Source of the DNA: Cladocopium goreaui | Lineage: Eukaryota > Sar > Dinophyceae > Suessiales > Symbiodiniaceae | Assembly: GCA_947184155.2 (NCBI GenBank) | Contig: CAMXCT020002068.1 | Location: 189,605-253,604 of the forward strand | Length of the DNA: 64,000 bases | Direction: 5' to 3' | Shown: positions 1-12,400 of the stretch, piece by piece | How positions within the stretch are numbered: the stretch's first letter is position 1 | How the letters are laid out: every line of letters starts with the position of its first letter | Notes under the pieces: generated by a model | Told to the model about the DNA's origin: nothing | What the model saw: the letters and a program-made list of their open reading frames with translations, nothing else | Database searches by the model: none | Translations under genes and position numbers: made by a program

Positions 1-39
1 AATACCAATTAGATATTAAAGATAGCTAATTCCTGTGGC

Positions 40-214
40 CATAGATATTCCATATATTCCCAATATTCCATAATATTCCCAATATTCCATATATTCCCAA
101 TAGATATTCCATAATATTGGGCCAATTAGATATTACCATATATAAAGATAGCTGATTCCTGTGGTATCCATAGATATTCCATATATTCCCAATATTCCAT
201 AATAGCACATATTC
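40..214. repeat. AT-rich degenerate tandem repeat (ATTCCATA/TATTCCCA units)
   Basis: The stretch is built from loosely repeated ATTCCATA, TATTCCCAA and AATATTCC words with occasional interruptions. It is simple-sequence DNA with no coding signal on either strand, although short open frames run through it. It directly precedes the small inverted-repeat element at 215-347. Confidence 0.7.
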
Positions 215-347
215 CCAATATAGCCATACCCTCTGGTAAACAAAAAAAATAGCTATGGAAAATCACCATGTTCAATGGGTAAATCCACTATAAATAGCCA
301 TTTTCAATAGCAAACTGTTGAATTACCAGAGGGTATGGCTATATTGG
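215..347. mobile_element. MITE-like element, family A, 133 bp with perfect 25 bp inverted ends
   Basis: Bases 215-239 are the exact reverse complement of 323-347. The ends contain CCCTCTGGTAA and TTACCAGAGGG. The interior holds further partly inverted words (TAGCTATGGAAAATCACC near the left, TAGCCATTTTCAATAGC near the right). It has no coding capacity, so it fits a non-autonomous TIR element. A related 104 bp copy lies at 60498-60601, and partial copies or words are seen near 20210-20275, 35367 and 61238. The transposase family is unknown. Confidence 0.65.
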
Positions 348-432
348 GCCAATTAGATAGATATTCCCATTATATTCCCAATAGATTTCCGATATTGCAC
401 AGATATTCCACAGAGGCCCATTCTGGGCGCAC

Positions 433-3400
433 CTCCGGTGCCAGCGGCTCCACCTCCGCGCGCAAGGCGCGCAGGCGGAGGTCCAGGTCCTGGACGCAAC
501 GATCAAGCCATTAATGCCATATGAATTGATGGTTTATACCATGTTTACACCATAATTATACCATGATTGTGGTAAATTTAAGGAGATCTATTGCATATAG
601 ATGGTTGGAATCCCACTTAAATTAATGGAAAATCCTACAACCACCCATAAACATTGCAAAATTGTGGATAGTGAATCCTTTCTATTGTTTTACAAAGATA
701 GATATTTTCTGGGAACTATTGGTAAAAATAAGATACAGTATTTGAAATCACACAACATGTTTTTTTGAAATCAGAAAATGCTTAGTCATGGTGGATAATG
801 GATAGCTATTCGGATGAATTATTAATTATTGGTAACTGTTTTTGTTGCCAATTGATGATAAAATGGTGATTAATTGTCGAAAACCGGGTGTTGTACGTAT
901 GAAGATTGGGAAAATCATACCGAATATACCTTATAATAGGAAATCCATCCATATCCATCCTCATTTTTCCACAAATGGCTTGTAGAGGACATTCCCGAGT
1001 GGAGGCTCATTGTTGGATTTACCACTTGGTATTGATGGATCACAAGCATGGACCAAGCGAAATAAAGAAACACTTCAGTATTGAATGAACTAACATGGGG
1101 AGTTCATGCCAAGATCGTTGGGGATAAAGCTAACGAGCAAAGGGGAATGTACAATCACAAACATAATACCGTCATACCAAAGCAATCACCAATCGAAACG
1201 TCATTCGGGACGGATACACATCACCATTAATGGATAAGTATGGATCAGCACCCAACCAAACAAAACGGCCCACCCCTTCCACAAACACGCGGAGTGTACC
1301 AACAAAACGATGGATTTTACCAGCTGTTCCCAGCGAAAACTTGTGTTTTAGCCGGCAAAATGGGCATGTAAAGCTGACACAGCCTCACCAACGTGAGGAT
1401 TTGCTGGGTAAATGTGGGAATGAATAAGCCAGCAAAACAAGGGGTTTCAATGATTTCAGCAGCAAACTCTCGAAGTTTATCGAACAAAATGCTGGCATTG
1501 TTGATCGTTTGATTATCTTCACCCATAGCCACTTGCAAATACTGGTGCCAGTGGTCAAATCTGAAACCCACCTATACCAACTTCATGGATATATGGATTG
1601 CAGTATCCGATCATTATCATGGTTTCTCACCAGGTGGCACCCCAAAACTGGCTGGGTTCTCAAAATCAGGGATTAATCAACACAAAATCTGTGACGTTCC
1701 CCCGCCCCAAGAAACTAGAAGAAAGAATAAACGCTGAGTAGATATTAGTAATCAACCTGCTATGCCTAAAATCAGCCCAGCAATGCCCAGCATCTGGGGA
1801 CTTTTGCTATCCCCAATAGATCTGGTATTACCTTGGCGTTCCTTGACCTGACTATGATACTAGTCTCTTTGACCAGCACTGAACTGAGACGGAACAACGG
1901 CGACATTTTCACATTCTGCGTAGCCCAATAAGATGATCCCACTGAGTCTCCATAAGTCGGCTATAGCCAAGCGGTAGTGGTACCAAGTGGTACCAGTAAC
2001 CGTGCTGCCATCTGGCAGGGGGGAACATCCAACGATTTTCAAACGATCTCTGACTGATTAAAATCCGAAGTCTTATGGCCAATCTCTTCATTGTTGTTGG
2101 TGAGCTGAAGTATATTTGCTTTTGAAATCTGAACTGTAGGATGTGTTCCATCAAGATTCGGATGATTCGGGATATCCCATGATATCCCCATGTTTGTTTG
2201 GTACTCCTGGAGGTTGTGAAAAACCGTTGAACCCCCTAGCCGCTGCTACCGATATATCCCATCTTGGGGGCCATGACGCCCGATGACTTCACCATCAATT
2301 CCAGGTGGATCTCCATAGCTAAGCCACTCACCCGTTTGTTCACCCAAGTCTCAATAGGATACAATTCAACAAATCATATAAAAACGTATAATTCAACAAA
2401 TCATCTTTTTAATCATAATGAATTTTAATAAATGGTTCCCAGTTGGGATAGGATAATATATGGATTTAACAATTCCATATAAAACCAATTTCTTGTTGAA
2501 TCGATCCCAGTTGGATGCGTTCCACCCCGGTGAACCTCCTGTGGCTCCGCGAAGTCTCCCCGGCGCAGTGGCTCCTCTGGCTGGAAACACCAGTGGCGTG
2601 CCAGAGTTGTTTCATTTGCCAACCTAATTGGTGAATATCAATTTCCCAACTATAATGGTTGATATCCCAACTATATTCGTGGGGACACTAATGTAGTTGA
2701 TTTTTTGTGTTGTTTTTTGCAATCTTGTGTATCCATTATATATCCATTGGTAGTGTTTTATTTTCCTGCAAAAATCCAATGCTCACTGGTTCTGGGGCCC
2801 CAAGTGAATTGGGATCATCCTGGCAAAACAGAAAACATATTCCAGCATCCACCAGCCATTTGGTGTATATCGTTATATATTGTTATTGTTATATCCCTGT
2901 TCTTACTGGGTTTTAGTTCCATTTGTGGCTGGGTAAATCCGTGATTTTTCTGGATAGTAATTCATTCACCTGAATTCGGCAATTTTGGGATAGTTACCTC
3001 AATCCTAACATTCCAGTGACGTCCCAATGAGGTCATTATAGCTTATTCAGATATATGTCCATTAAGTCACCATTAATATCAGACTATACCACCAATTCTG
3101 TTGGTGAAGTTTCCATTTTGGTTGGTTAAGTCCCACTATACCAATATGGTGTTCTTTATCTCATCTCCATTGGTTGCACCACTCTTCGCCAGTGGTGAGC
3201 TCAAACCATCGCTGCACCTCCATCTCTTCACCCACAGGTGCCCCTGGGGCCTGGCCATCCATGGTTTTTCCATGCTTTCCTAAAATCATGTTCTTTATCC
3301 GTGATTCTATACATGGTTTACATGGTTTAATTAATAATCAACCAATAATGTCCTTTTGGTAAAAATAGAGGGCCGGGAGCTGGTATACCATCTATGCGGA

Positions 3401-6400
3401 GTGCAAGGGTAGCAAATTGGGCTCAGAGTAAAAGGGGCAAAAGCAGCTATTTTCGCTAGAGCAGCGCTTGAGTCAAGCTGCGGTGAAAAGCGGCTAAAAT
3501 GCAAAAAGTGAAAATGCAAACTGCCGCACACCAAGCTTACACCTACCAACACATGGTTTTCACATTGCAAGGAAAGTGTGTTGGTGTGCTGGCAGATTAA
3601 TTAACCGGCGCAGCCGGTGCGGGGGCGCAGCCTTTCTTCATTTTGGCCTTTCGGCGCTGCCTTTGGCCCTGACGCAGCTTGCGTCGATGGTCCTCCAGTG
3701 CCTTCTCCTCCGGCGTTTCACGCAGGGAGATGCGTGGCACTTGACAGAAACTCTGCCACAGGAGGCAGACCATCTTTTTGGTCAGGCAGTCTGCAAACTG
3801 CCTATGCGTAGGTACCCAGAAAAGCTCATAGGCACCACTCTCCAAATGATGTCGCGACACCATCAAATCGAGCATTGTTTGCCGCTCTGTCGGCAATTGG
3901 CCCGTCGTGGAGAGGTGGTCGTACAAACTCTTGGCGTCCGTCACAACGCCACCGTCCAGGCCCATCGATGTACGCCAGTTGGCATCCAGGGGTCGATTTC
4001 CAAAAAGGAGTCGGTCAATGACCAGACGCCCATATAGGTGTCGGTCAACACATCCACTCATAGAGCAGCTTTCCGCTGACATAGAGCTGCGTAGCACCCG
4101 ACCACTTTTGTTCGTTGAGAACTCGATCACTGAAGCTGGCGCTGGCCCTTTTCGAGCTTGCTCTGTTGTAAGAAAGTGGACGGCTCCAAGCTGTGATTTG
4201 CCGTCCTGTTCTTTCCCAACCGAAGCATCGAAGTAGCTGACGTAGAAGAGCTTGTCCTTCTCGTTGAGCTTGGGGTATAAAAGTCGGGCGCGGCCCTTTT
4301 CAACTTCATCCAAAAACTGACCGTGAAGTTTAACCGCTTCACGATAGTCAGCATACGTAGCTTTGTTGACCCTTTGTGCGAGGTTGGACACCTGGTACAG
4401 GAGATGTGGTAACACCTGTTGTGCCGGCCAGAGCAAACGCATGACCAATTGGCGGTACAATGTCACCTCGCGTGGTCCCAGCTCTCCACTTCCTTGCAAA
4501 GGTTCGATTCGAATCTGTTTGATGTACTGGGACATGTCGTCACAGATGCCGCGGGCATCTTGGGTCACATCCACACCCAAAAATTGGAGTGGGGTGTCCG
4601 CAGACAATTCCTTCCAGGCTTTTATGGTGAACATACCATTGATTTGTTCCTTGAGTCGTTGGACCCTGCGGTCGCTCAAGTCACCCAATAAAAGCCCGTC
4701 ATCAACATGGAGACAAAGTATGGCGTAGCTACGCCCATCTTGGCCGCTGGCCACAAAGCAGGATTTGCAGATCTCAAGCTCCTGGAGGTCTGTTTTCTTC
4801 ATACGATCAAGGGCCTCCAGGTACCACAATCGTGGGCTTTCTGTCAATCCGTACGCGGACTTGAGGATCTGCAAAAGCTCACCTGGTTGAATTGGTGGCC
4901 ACTTCTCCACAGAGGGTAATCCCTCACGAGGTGCCCTGATGTAGACCTTCCTCTGTAGATTCTTGCCACTCAAAAATGCGGTGGTGACATCAAATGTTGT
5001 GCCACCCCAATTCCGTGCGGATGCAACCGCTTTTGCTGCCCGAACTGTAGCCTGCGGGCACGTAGGGCTATCAGTCCTGAACTCGCCGAGTTGTGGGTCC
5101 AGGTGTCCTGGGACGATCAACCTGGATTTGGCGACCAACGGCAGCAGCCGGTTTGATTGCTTGTTTGTGCGAAGCATCCGCAGTGGTGCACGGAATATGT
5201 TGGCTCGCGGGATCTTCTCTGCCTCCTCCGGTGTCACGCGCTGCACAACACCATTCTTAATCCATTCCGACCACTCCTTCTTGTCAGAGATGTCAAAGGC
5301 AGCCTGCTCCTTCTCATCGAAAAAGGTGGGATCCAACTCTTTCCCACATTTCTTGAGTTTGAGGATCAAGGCCTCCGATGTGAGCAGGTCTTTGATCTCC
5401 TCAGTCCACAAGGATTCAAACTCCTGGGCTTCATGCGGCTTGAAATCCGCCTTGTAAAGACCATCAGGGAGCTGAATGTAGACCGGCTCGGTCTCACCTT
5501 CCTTGTGCGTCTTGTAGAAGATGGTCATTCCTTTCCAGTAAAAACTGGCACGGCGCCTGGGATTGTGGCGCACTTCTTCTTCAGTCTCATTCACGATGAA
5601 GGTGTCCTCGGGATTCTTCCCAATGAGGATGCTCAGCCTGGAACGGCTTGTCATCTTCGGGGGTCTCTGAAATCTTTTCCTTGGGCTTCTGTGGATCCTG
5701 GCTGCTGTGACTGGAAGTCCTGTCAGCTGTTTCAATAGGTCCACTTCATATCTTGAGACCCATTCATTTTGAAGGGAGCCAAACACAGTGGTCGCGGCCA
5801 CCTGTGCACAGAAATTGGCCCTCAGCCTCTTAATGGCCTCATCAGCCTGAGCATCGTCGATTCCTTCGTGCCTTCGCTTGAGGGAAAATGGCACGTCATC
5901 CAGAGCCAACCTTCTCCTTTCCTCTCCTGGAATCTTCTTGAGAAACTCGGCCTCCCACTCATCATCATGCATGGGTGGCACCGGAACTTCGTGCGGTGCC
6001 CTGACTGTGGGAGGCTCGGCCTCAACCGCGGATGGCTCATCCAAACCTTCATCATCCGTATCGATATGTGGCGGCTCGCCATCATTGTCATTGATTGGTG
6101 TTCCAGGTGTGTAGGCCTCTGACATGACCTCCTCCTCTTCTCCAGCCAGTGGATCGGGTGGAGGTGGTAGAGGCGACACCTCAGGTGCTGCCTGTCCATC
6201 TTCGAGAGCCTTGGGCCTCTTTGGTCGAGATACCCTCTTCGGCTCGGGTTGGTCTTCGATCTGTTTCTCCGCCTTTCTCTTCCGGAACTGTCTCATGAGG
6301 TTCGAGCGGTCCTGAAGGATCTGGCGGATTGATTTGGTTCCCCGCAGAAGCATGCGGGCTCTTTTCCTTTCTGGTGTGTCGGGTTCAGCTTTTCGCTTGA

Positions 6401-9400
6401 CGACCCTTGGAGGTGGTTTCAAGCGAGTTTGGTCCTTGTAGGTCTTCTCCCTGTGAGGGTCGCGCAGCAACTCCCCCAAATCATCTGCGTCCTCCTTCGC
6501 AGGCTCACGAAGTGCCAGCTCCTCCTTTGTCGCCAAACGTATGTTGGGCGCTGCCAGAAGGAGGGCGCGGCCTCTCCAGCTTGCAAAGTAGCGCTCTTTG
6601 CTTTCTCGCGTGAGAATAGTCGCGGGTCCCCGCCAAAGTCCACCACGTTTGTACCGCTTGTCGGCCTTCCTTGGTGTCCAGAAGTAGATCTGGGTTCCAG
6701 GACTGAATGGTCCCTCTCCTTCATGGGCAGGCTTACGCAGGATGGCCCTGCGCAACTTCTCTTGTACATCCATGCGGATCAATGCCAACCTTGCGCAAAT
6801 GCGCATGCGATGAGCTCTGGCATATTCCGATTCCGCGTCCAGAGCCTCTGCAAAGGTGGGCTTGGCGGTGTCTTCGGTGAGACTTGGGAACTTGATTTCG
6901 GCGCCATAAAGGCGTTGATTTGGAGTAAATCCGTCCTTGGTCACCGTCATGTTCTTGGCGGCAACTGCAGATGAGATCACCAACTTCATGGCGCTGAACC
7001 CCTCTGAGTTGTGCTCTGTGGTGATCGCTGTAATCATATTGCCAAGGATGGAACCATGGCGTTCTCCCACAGACAGCTGCCATCCTGCATGAGCACCTGT
7101 CACCGTGCTGGGCACTGCCATCTCTTCCAAAAGCTGGATGAATGAGAGCTCGAACTCTCCACCCTGATCATGGGTGATATGTTCAGGCACTCCAAACACC
7201 TGAACCCAGTGCCTCAGAAATTTTTGGGCCACATAGTCCGACCGTCGTGTTTTGAGTAGCACTGCCATGTGGTACGTTGTACCCAAATCAACTGCGCTCA
7301 AGCATGGGTACTTTCGGCCACGGCTATCAAAAACGAACTTGATGTCGATGTGGATCTTGCGATTGAAACCATACGGCCTCAAAGTGGGAGTTGAAGCCAT
7401 GGGGTGCTTTGGAGGTTGCTGCTGGCTGCAAACTTCGCAGCGCCATCGCCGAGCATGGCGGATAGCCTCCTCAGTTGCCCCAGAGATGCGCAGCATCCTC
7501 ACGAGGGTATCCCGGCTCGGGTGACCCAACTGTCGGTGTGCAAACTCGACAGCTTTTTGCACCTCTCGCGGCACAGCTCGCCGCTCATCCTCTTCTGGCT
7601 CTGCCAGCTCTTCTGCGATCTGTTCCTCCTCTTCTCGGATTGCATCCATACCATCCTGATAGGATTCTTCCGCCACGTGGTCCTCCAAGACGTAGACCTG
7701 CTTGCCATCTGGTCGGTGGATATAGTTGATCACCCCAGTCATGATCGCTCGGCACAGCGGGACTGGATAACCACCTGCCCAAGATGACAGGGAGATGGTG
7801 CCATCCTTGGTTCGGACAGAACCTTCGATGGGGAAATGCTCATGATTGCCTGGGCATCTCTTCCTCAACTCGGCCACGATCTCCTCCTGTCCAACGAACC
7901 TTGTGGCTTTCTTGAGAGGCATCCGATTTTCTGGATGTTTCAGGCCATACTGGCACTGATCGCAGATCCCTTGCGGGAAATCACCAAAACCATCGATGAT
8001 TGGGTCTTCTTTCCAAGCCAAGCTTGTGAGCGGGTTTTCTCCCAAGGTGGCGCGGCCACGCTTCTGTCGTTTGAGAGACACCTGTGCAGAGAACTTGAGG
8101 AGCTTCCTCGATGTCTCTCTCTTGTGCTGCAATGCTTCGCGCTGCGTCCACGTTTTACTGTTCAGATTTTGGAGCAGCGACCAGGGCCCGCAGGGCCATG
8201 CCAACATGACAAAATCGGGGTCCACCTTGTCGATGTAGTCATGGGCTTCCAGTTGAATGCGAGGATCTGTCAGATCCCAGCCAGGGAGTGTGACTGGTTC
8301 TAGGTACTCCCATCCCAGACCATAGGCGAACCTTGACAGCATGCAGCTCCAAGTGAAGATCTCCATGATCTTCAGCCCTGTCCTCAGACGTCGAAAGCGT
8401 GGAACTTCCTTTTCCTTGCGGCGTCGATCGCACTCGACCTCAACCGCTTCGCTCACCTGCTTGGTGGCTGAAAGCAGCCTCCTCTTCTGACCTTTGGTCA
8501 GCTGTTCTGTGTCACCGGCGCTGCCGGCCATCATCACATCATCGGGCAGCTCCTCCTCTGAACTCGTGGACTCCTCTGCACTGCTATCCAAGACCATTGG
8601 AAGTCCATCTTCATGAGAGGTTTCACTCTCTCTCTCGCTGATTGATCCAGTGGAGCTATCGTCACGCTCCCCACCTGTGGTGACCCGGAAGCATTCCGTG
8701 CCGATGACGTCCAACAGATTGATGGCCTCCGCCTCGGTGTCTTGTTGCCATTTGGCCATCGAATCCAGCTGCTGTGCCGTCCAATGCACAGCCTCATAGT
8801 TTGGTGCTTCGTCCCCGGCGCTGCCGGCATCAGAGCTCAGCTCATCAAGTGCCTCCTGCAGGAGGGCAAATGAATGTGGATCTGCCGCGAGGCGCTGCCT
8901 CAGCTCCTTGAGCTCGCCAACCTCCCATTGACCAGGATCTGGACGGTTGCACACGTTGAGCAAGTTCAGGATGGGGTGTCGCGAAGGACTCAAAACTGTT
9001 GGCTGCCACTTGCCATGGATGGCAACTTGGAGCTTGGCAAAGTCGATCTGGACTTTCCATCTGGCCAGCTCTGCCGGGCCCACCAATCCAGGGCATTCTG
9101 CCACCCTGCCATCCTCTGGAGTATTGTCCACAACGGCAATGCGAACCCACGATCTGTGGTCATAGATCTGGATGGCATAGATGAACGCCTCTGTGCTCAA
9201 AACTGGGGCCCCTGCACCAAAGCGAAACACCTCTTCATGGTATGCCTTGTAGAAAGGCATCCCTTTCTGGCGCATGAGCTCCTGGAGGTTGTTGTGCCAG
9301 TTTCGACCGGCCACTGCTGTTCTGCACCCTGTGTCCAGAATGACATGGCCAGGGGCCAGGATGTTGGAGTGGTACGCTCCATTGTCCTCCTCCAGGATGT

Positions 9401-12400
9401 CCGGCATAGTCTGGTCCACTGCCATTGCGCCATGCATAGCCGAATAGTACAGCACCTTTCGAAGCTTGCAGTCTCGGCAGCTTGCCCATTGGGCATTCGA
9501 GTTTGCTCCCCACAACAGTCGTTCAAAAGGGTGAGGGCAATTTTCCTGTTCAGCTGTCGGCAAGTCCGACGCCTCAGATGGTACCACGCGCCCTTTTCTG
9601 TTCTTCGCCGCCTCGTAGAGCTCCTTCCTGAACTGGTCCATGCGCTTCTTCCGAACTCCAACGGGCATCGTGGCTTCCATGTCCGGAGGCTCCTGCACGT
9701 CCTCCTTTCTTAGGCCGCGGCCCACTGTTCCAGAAGGTACGGACGCAGCCGAGTACCCATCGCGGCGGCGATCCGGCCTCTTCATCATTGTTGGGGTGCT
9801 TGAGGCCGCGTTCTTCCCGAAGAGCTTCACCGCCTCGTCTTCACGTTCCCTCTTCAACTGGCGGTAGAGGATCTTTTTCTCCTCCTTGCTCATGTGCGGC
9901 AGGAGCTGGAGCAAATCCGCTGTAGATAGGCCCATATCCTCATCCAACTTCGGATCCGGGGTCTCCTTCTTGGCTCTTGACTTCTTGGGTGCCTCTGATC
10001 CAGAAGCCTGGGAGCCAGTGGCTCGAGCTGCCGCCTTGTCCTGCAGGCGCTTCTCTTTGCGCTTCAAGCGCTTCTTCACTTCGGCATCCTCCTCGTCCTC
10101 TGCCAGGGATTTCAAAACTGTCAGCAGCTTGACCTTCAGCTTTTCCTTGGTGGTTTTCTTCATCGCTGGTGGGTCATGCAGCTGATACTTCTTGACGTAC
10201 TCGTCAATCTCGCTGTCGCTTGTGTCCGAATGAGATGAGACCGTCTCCTCTGCCTCAGAGTTGTAGTCCTTGATCACATCCCATGAGCCAACCATCAGTG
10301 TCCAGTTGCACTGCCGCGCTGTGACACCTGATGATGGCTGCGAGACAAAGGCCTCCTCGTTGGCAGCTGCCTCACGAGGTTCTTCTGTGCCGGCTGCAGC
10401 CGCCTGCTCCTCCTCCTGTCGGCGACGACGTCGACCACGATCACGATCTCTGCCTCGATTCTTGTCTCGTTCCTCTCCAGTTGATCTTCTCGTTCGATCT
10501 TCCCCTGCCGAATGCTTTCTTCTCTTCGGCTTGGGCTTCTCTGGAGAGTTCTCCGCCTTGGGTTCCAACTCGGGTTCACGCCTCGGAGGTGAGGCTGCTT
10601 CCACAGGTCTCCTCCTACCTGGAGGGGGGTGATCTGGCTCCGGCGGCTGTCTCCTTGGTGGTGGAGGTTCCCGTGGTGCTCTCGGGACCACAAAGGTGTC
10701 TGCTGGAGACTTGTCGATTGCTCCTCTCCGGGGAGGTGAAGGAGGTTCTGGGGGCGCAGCCTTCCCAGTGCTCTTCAACCCGCTTGGGTGCAGCTTCCTC
10801 TGCAGAGGTTCTCGATCATCTCGTTCTCGGACATCTTGTGGGGGCTCGCGGGCCCCTCCAGCGGCACTTGAGGCGCTGCCTCGATTGGACCTGCCGGTGG
10901 TGTAGTTGGTGGAGTTCTCCTTGCGATGTGGTGCATCCTTTCCAGACCTGACATTTGGGCAGACACTGTCTCCTCTCCAGTGACCCTTCTGCCCACACGA
11001 TGCACAGGTCGAGTTCTTCTTCCTTTCTTCCGGGTTGCGAGAGTCTGGACGCCTGCCCTTTCCTTTGCCCTTCGAAGGCTTTCCATCGCCTTTGTATCCT
11101 CTTGACTGCCTGGCTGCTGCAGTCTTGTTCTTTGCCTTCCATCCAGCTGCAAAGGCTTCCTGGAGGGCCGCTTGGTCCACATCATCGAGCTCTTCATCGT
11201 CGAACTCTTCCTGTGACCAATCCTCCTCTTCGGGCATGTCCTCCTCTGCCATGAGTGCCTCCTGCTCGAAGTCCTCGTCGTCCGTGTCGTTGTAGGCCTC
11301 CTCATAGTCATACCCCTCATCTTCTTGCTCGTCCACCACATGGGTATGTCTCGTAGGCCTGTAGGGACCTCGGCGGTCTGATCTCTTGTAGACCTTCTTC
11401 CTCTGCGGCTGGCGCTGCACAGCCCGACCGGCGCGGTCTTCCTGCCGTCGGCTCGACGGGTGTTCGTCCAGGTGGATCTGCGCACACCGGAACCTCAAGA
11501 CCTTCTCTACTGGGGCCGAGCGGTAAGAACCGCCCGCCGCAAAGAAGCAGTCGTACCTTTCCTTGCGTGTCAGTGCAGCTCTGGTCAGCATCCGCTGCGC
11601 AAATGCGCGGTCAGATATGACTGTGCCTGTGTCCTCGCGCAAGTACTCGGTGCGCAAACGCTTGAGCGTTGCTAGATAGGCAGCTATGCTTTGGCCAGGA
11701 GAGCGGCGGTAATTGAGGAAAGCGGACTGCCTCTCCTCAAATCTCTCATCCGCCTTACTCCCATAAGCCTCCTCAAGGAGTCTCAATAGCCTTTGAAGGC
11801 CTCCCTCCTGCTGCATGTCGGCCACCTCCAGCTGATTCAAGACCTCCCGAGCTTCTCCTGTCGTGCTCAAAAACATCAGCACCGCCAGCTCGTTGTCCTG
11901 GATTTGATACAGTTGTTTCTGAGCCTGTATCGTCTTCATCCAGTTGCGGTACTGGGACCTGTCTCCGGAGAACGTCTCCAGTCTCACTTGGCCCAGGTTT
12001 GCCCTGGCCCTTCCATCAGGGCGGTTGTCTCGCTGATGCAGTAGGTCTCGAACTGAATCCGTGTTCATCGTCGATGATCTTCGGCTTGAAGGTGCACCCG
12101 AACCAGCTGTGGATGGAGGGCCGCTGCCATCCGGTGGTGCTCCACCACGTCTGCGTCTGTTAGGCGGATCTGCTGCCGCCTGATGCACCCTGTGCGCCGC
12201 CGCGCGTCGCTTGGGTCCAGGTCGCTGCCTGGCCTGTTCGGGTCGCGGCCCGGCTCCTCCACCTTCTGCGCTCCTCGGTGTCAGATTGACCGCAGACCGA
12301 GGTGTGACTTCGACCTCCTGGTCTGGCTCTTGGAGTTCCTCCTCCTCGCTCTCTTCTTCATAGGTGTAATCCGACCCATCTGGGTCTTCTCCATCGTCTC

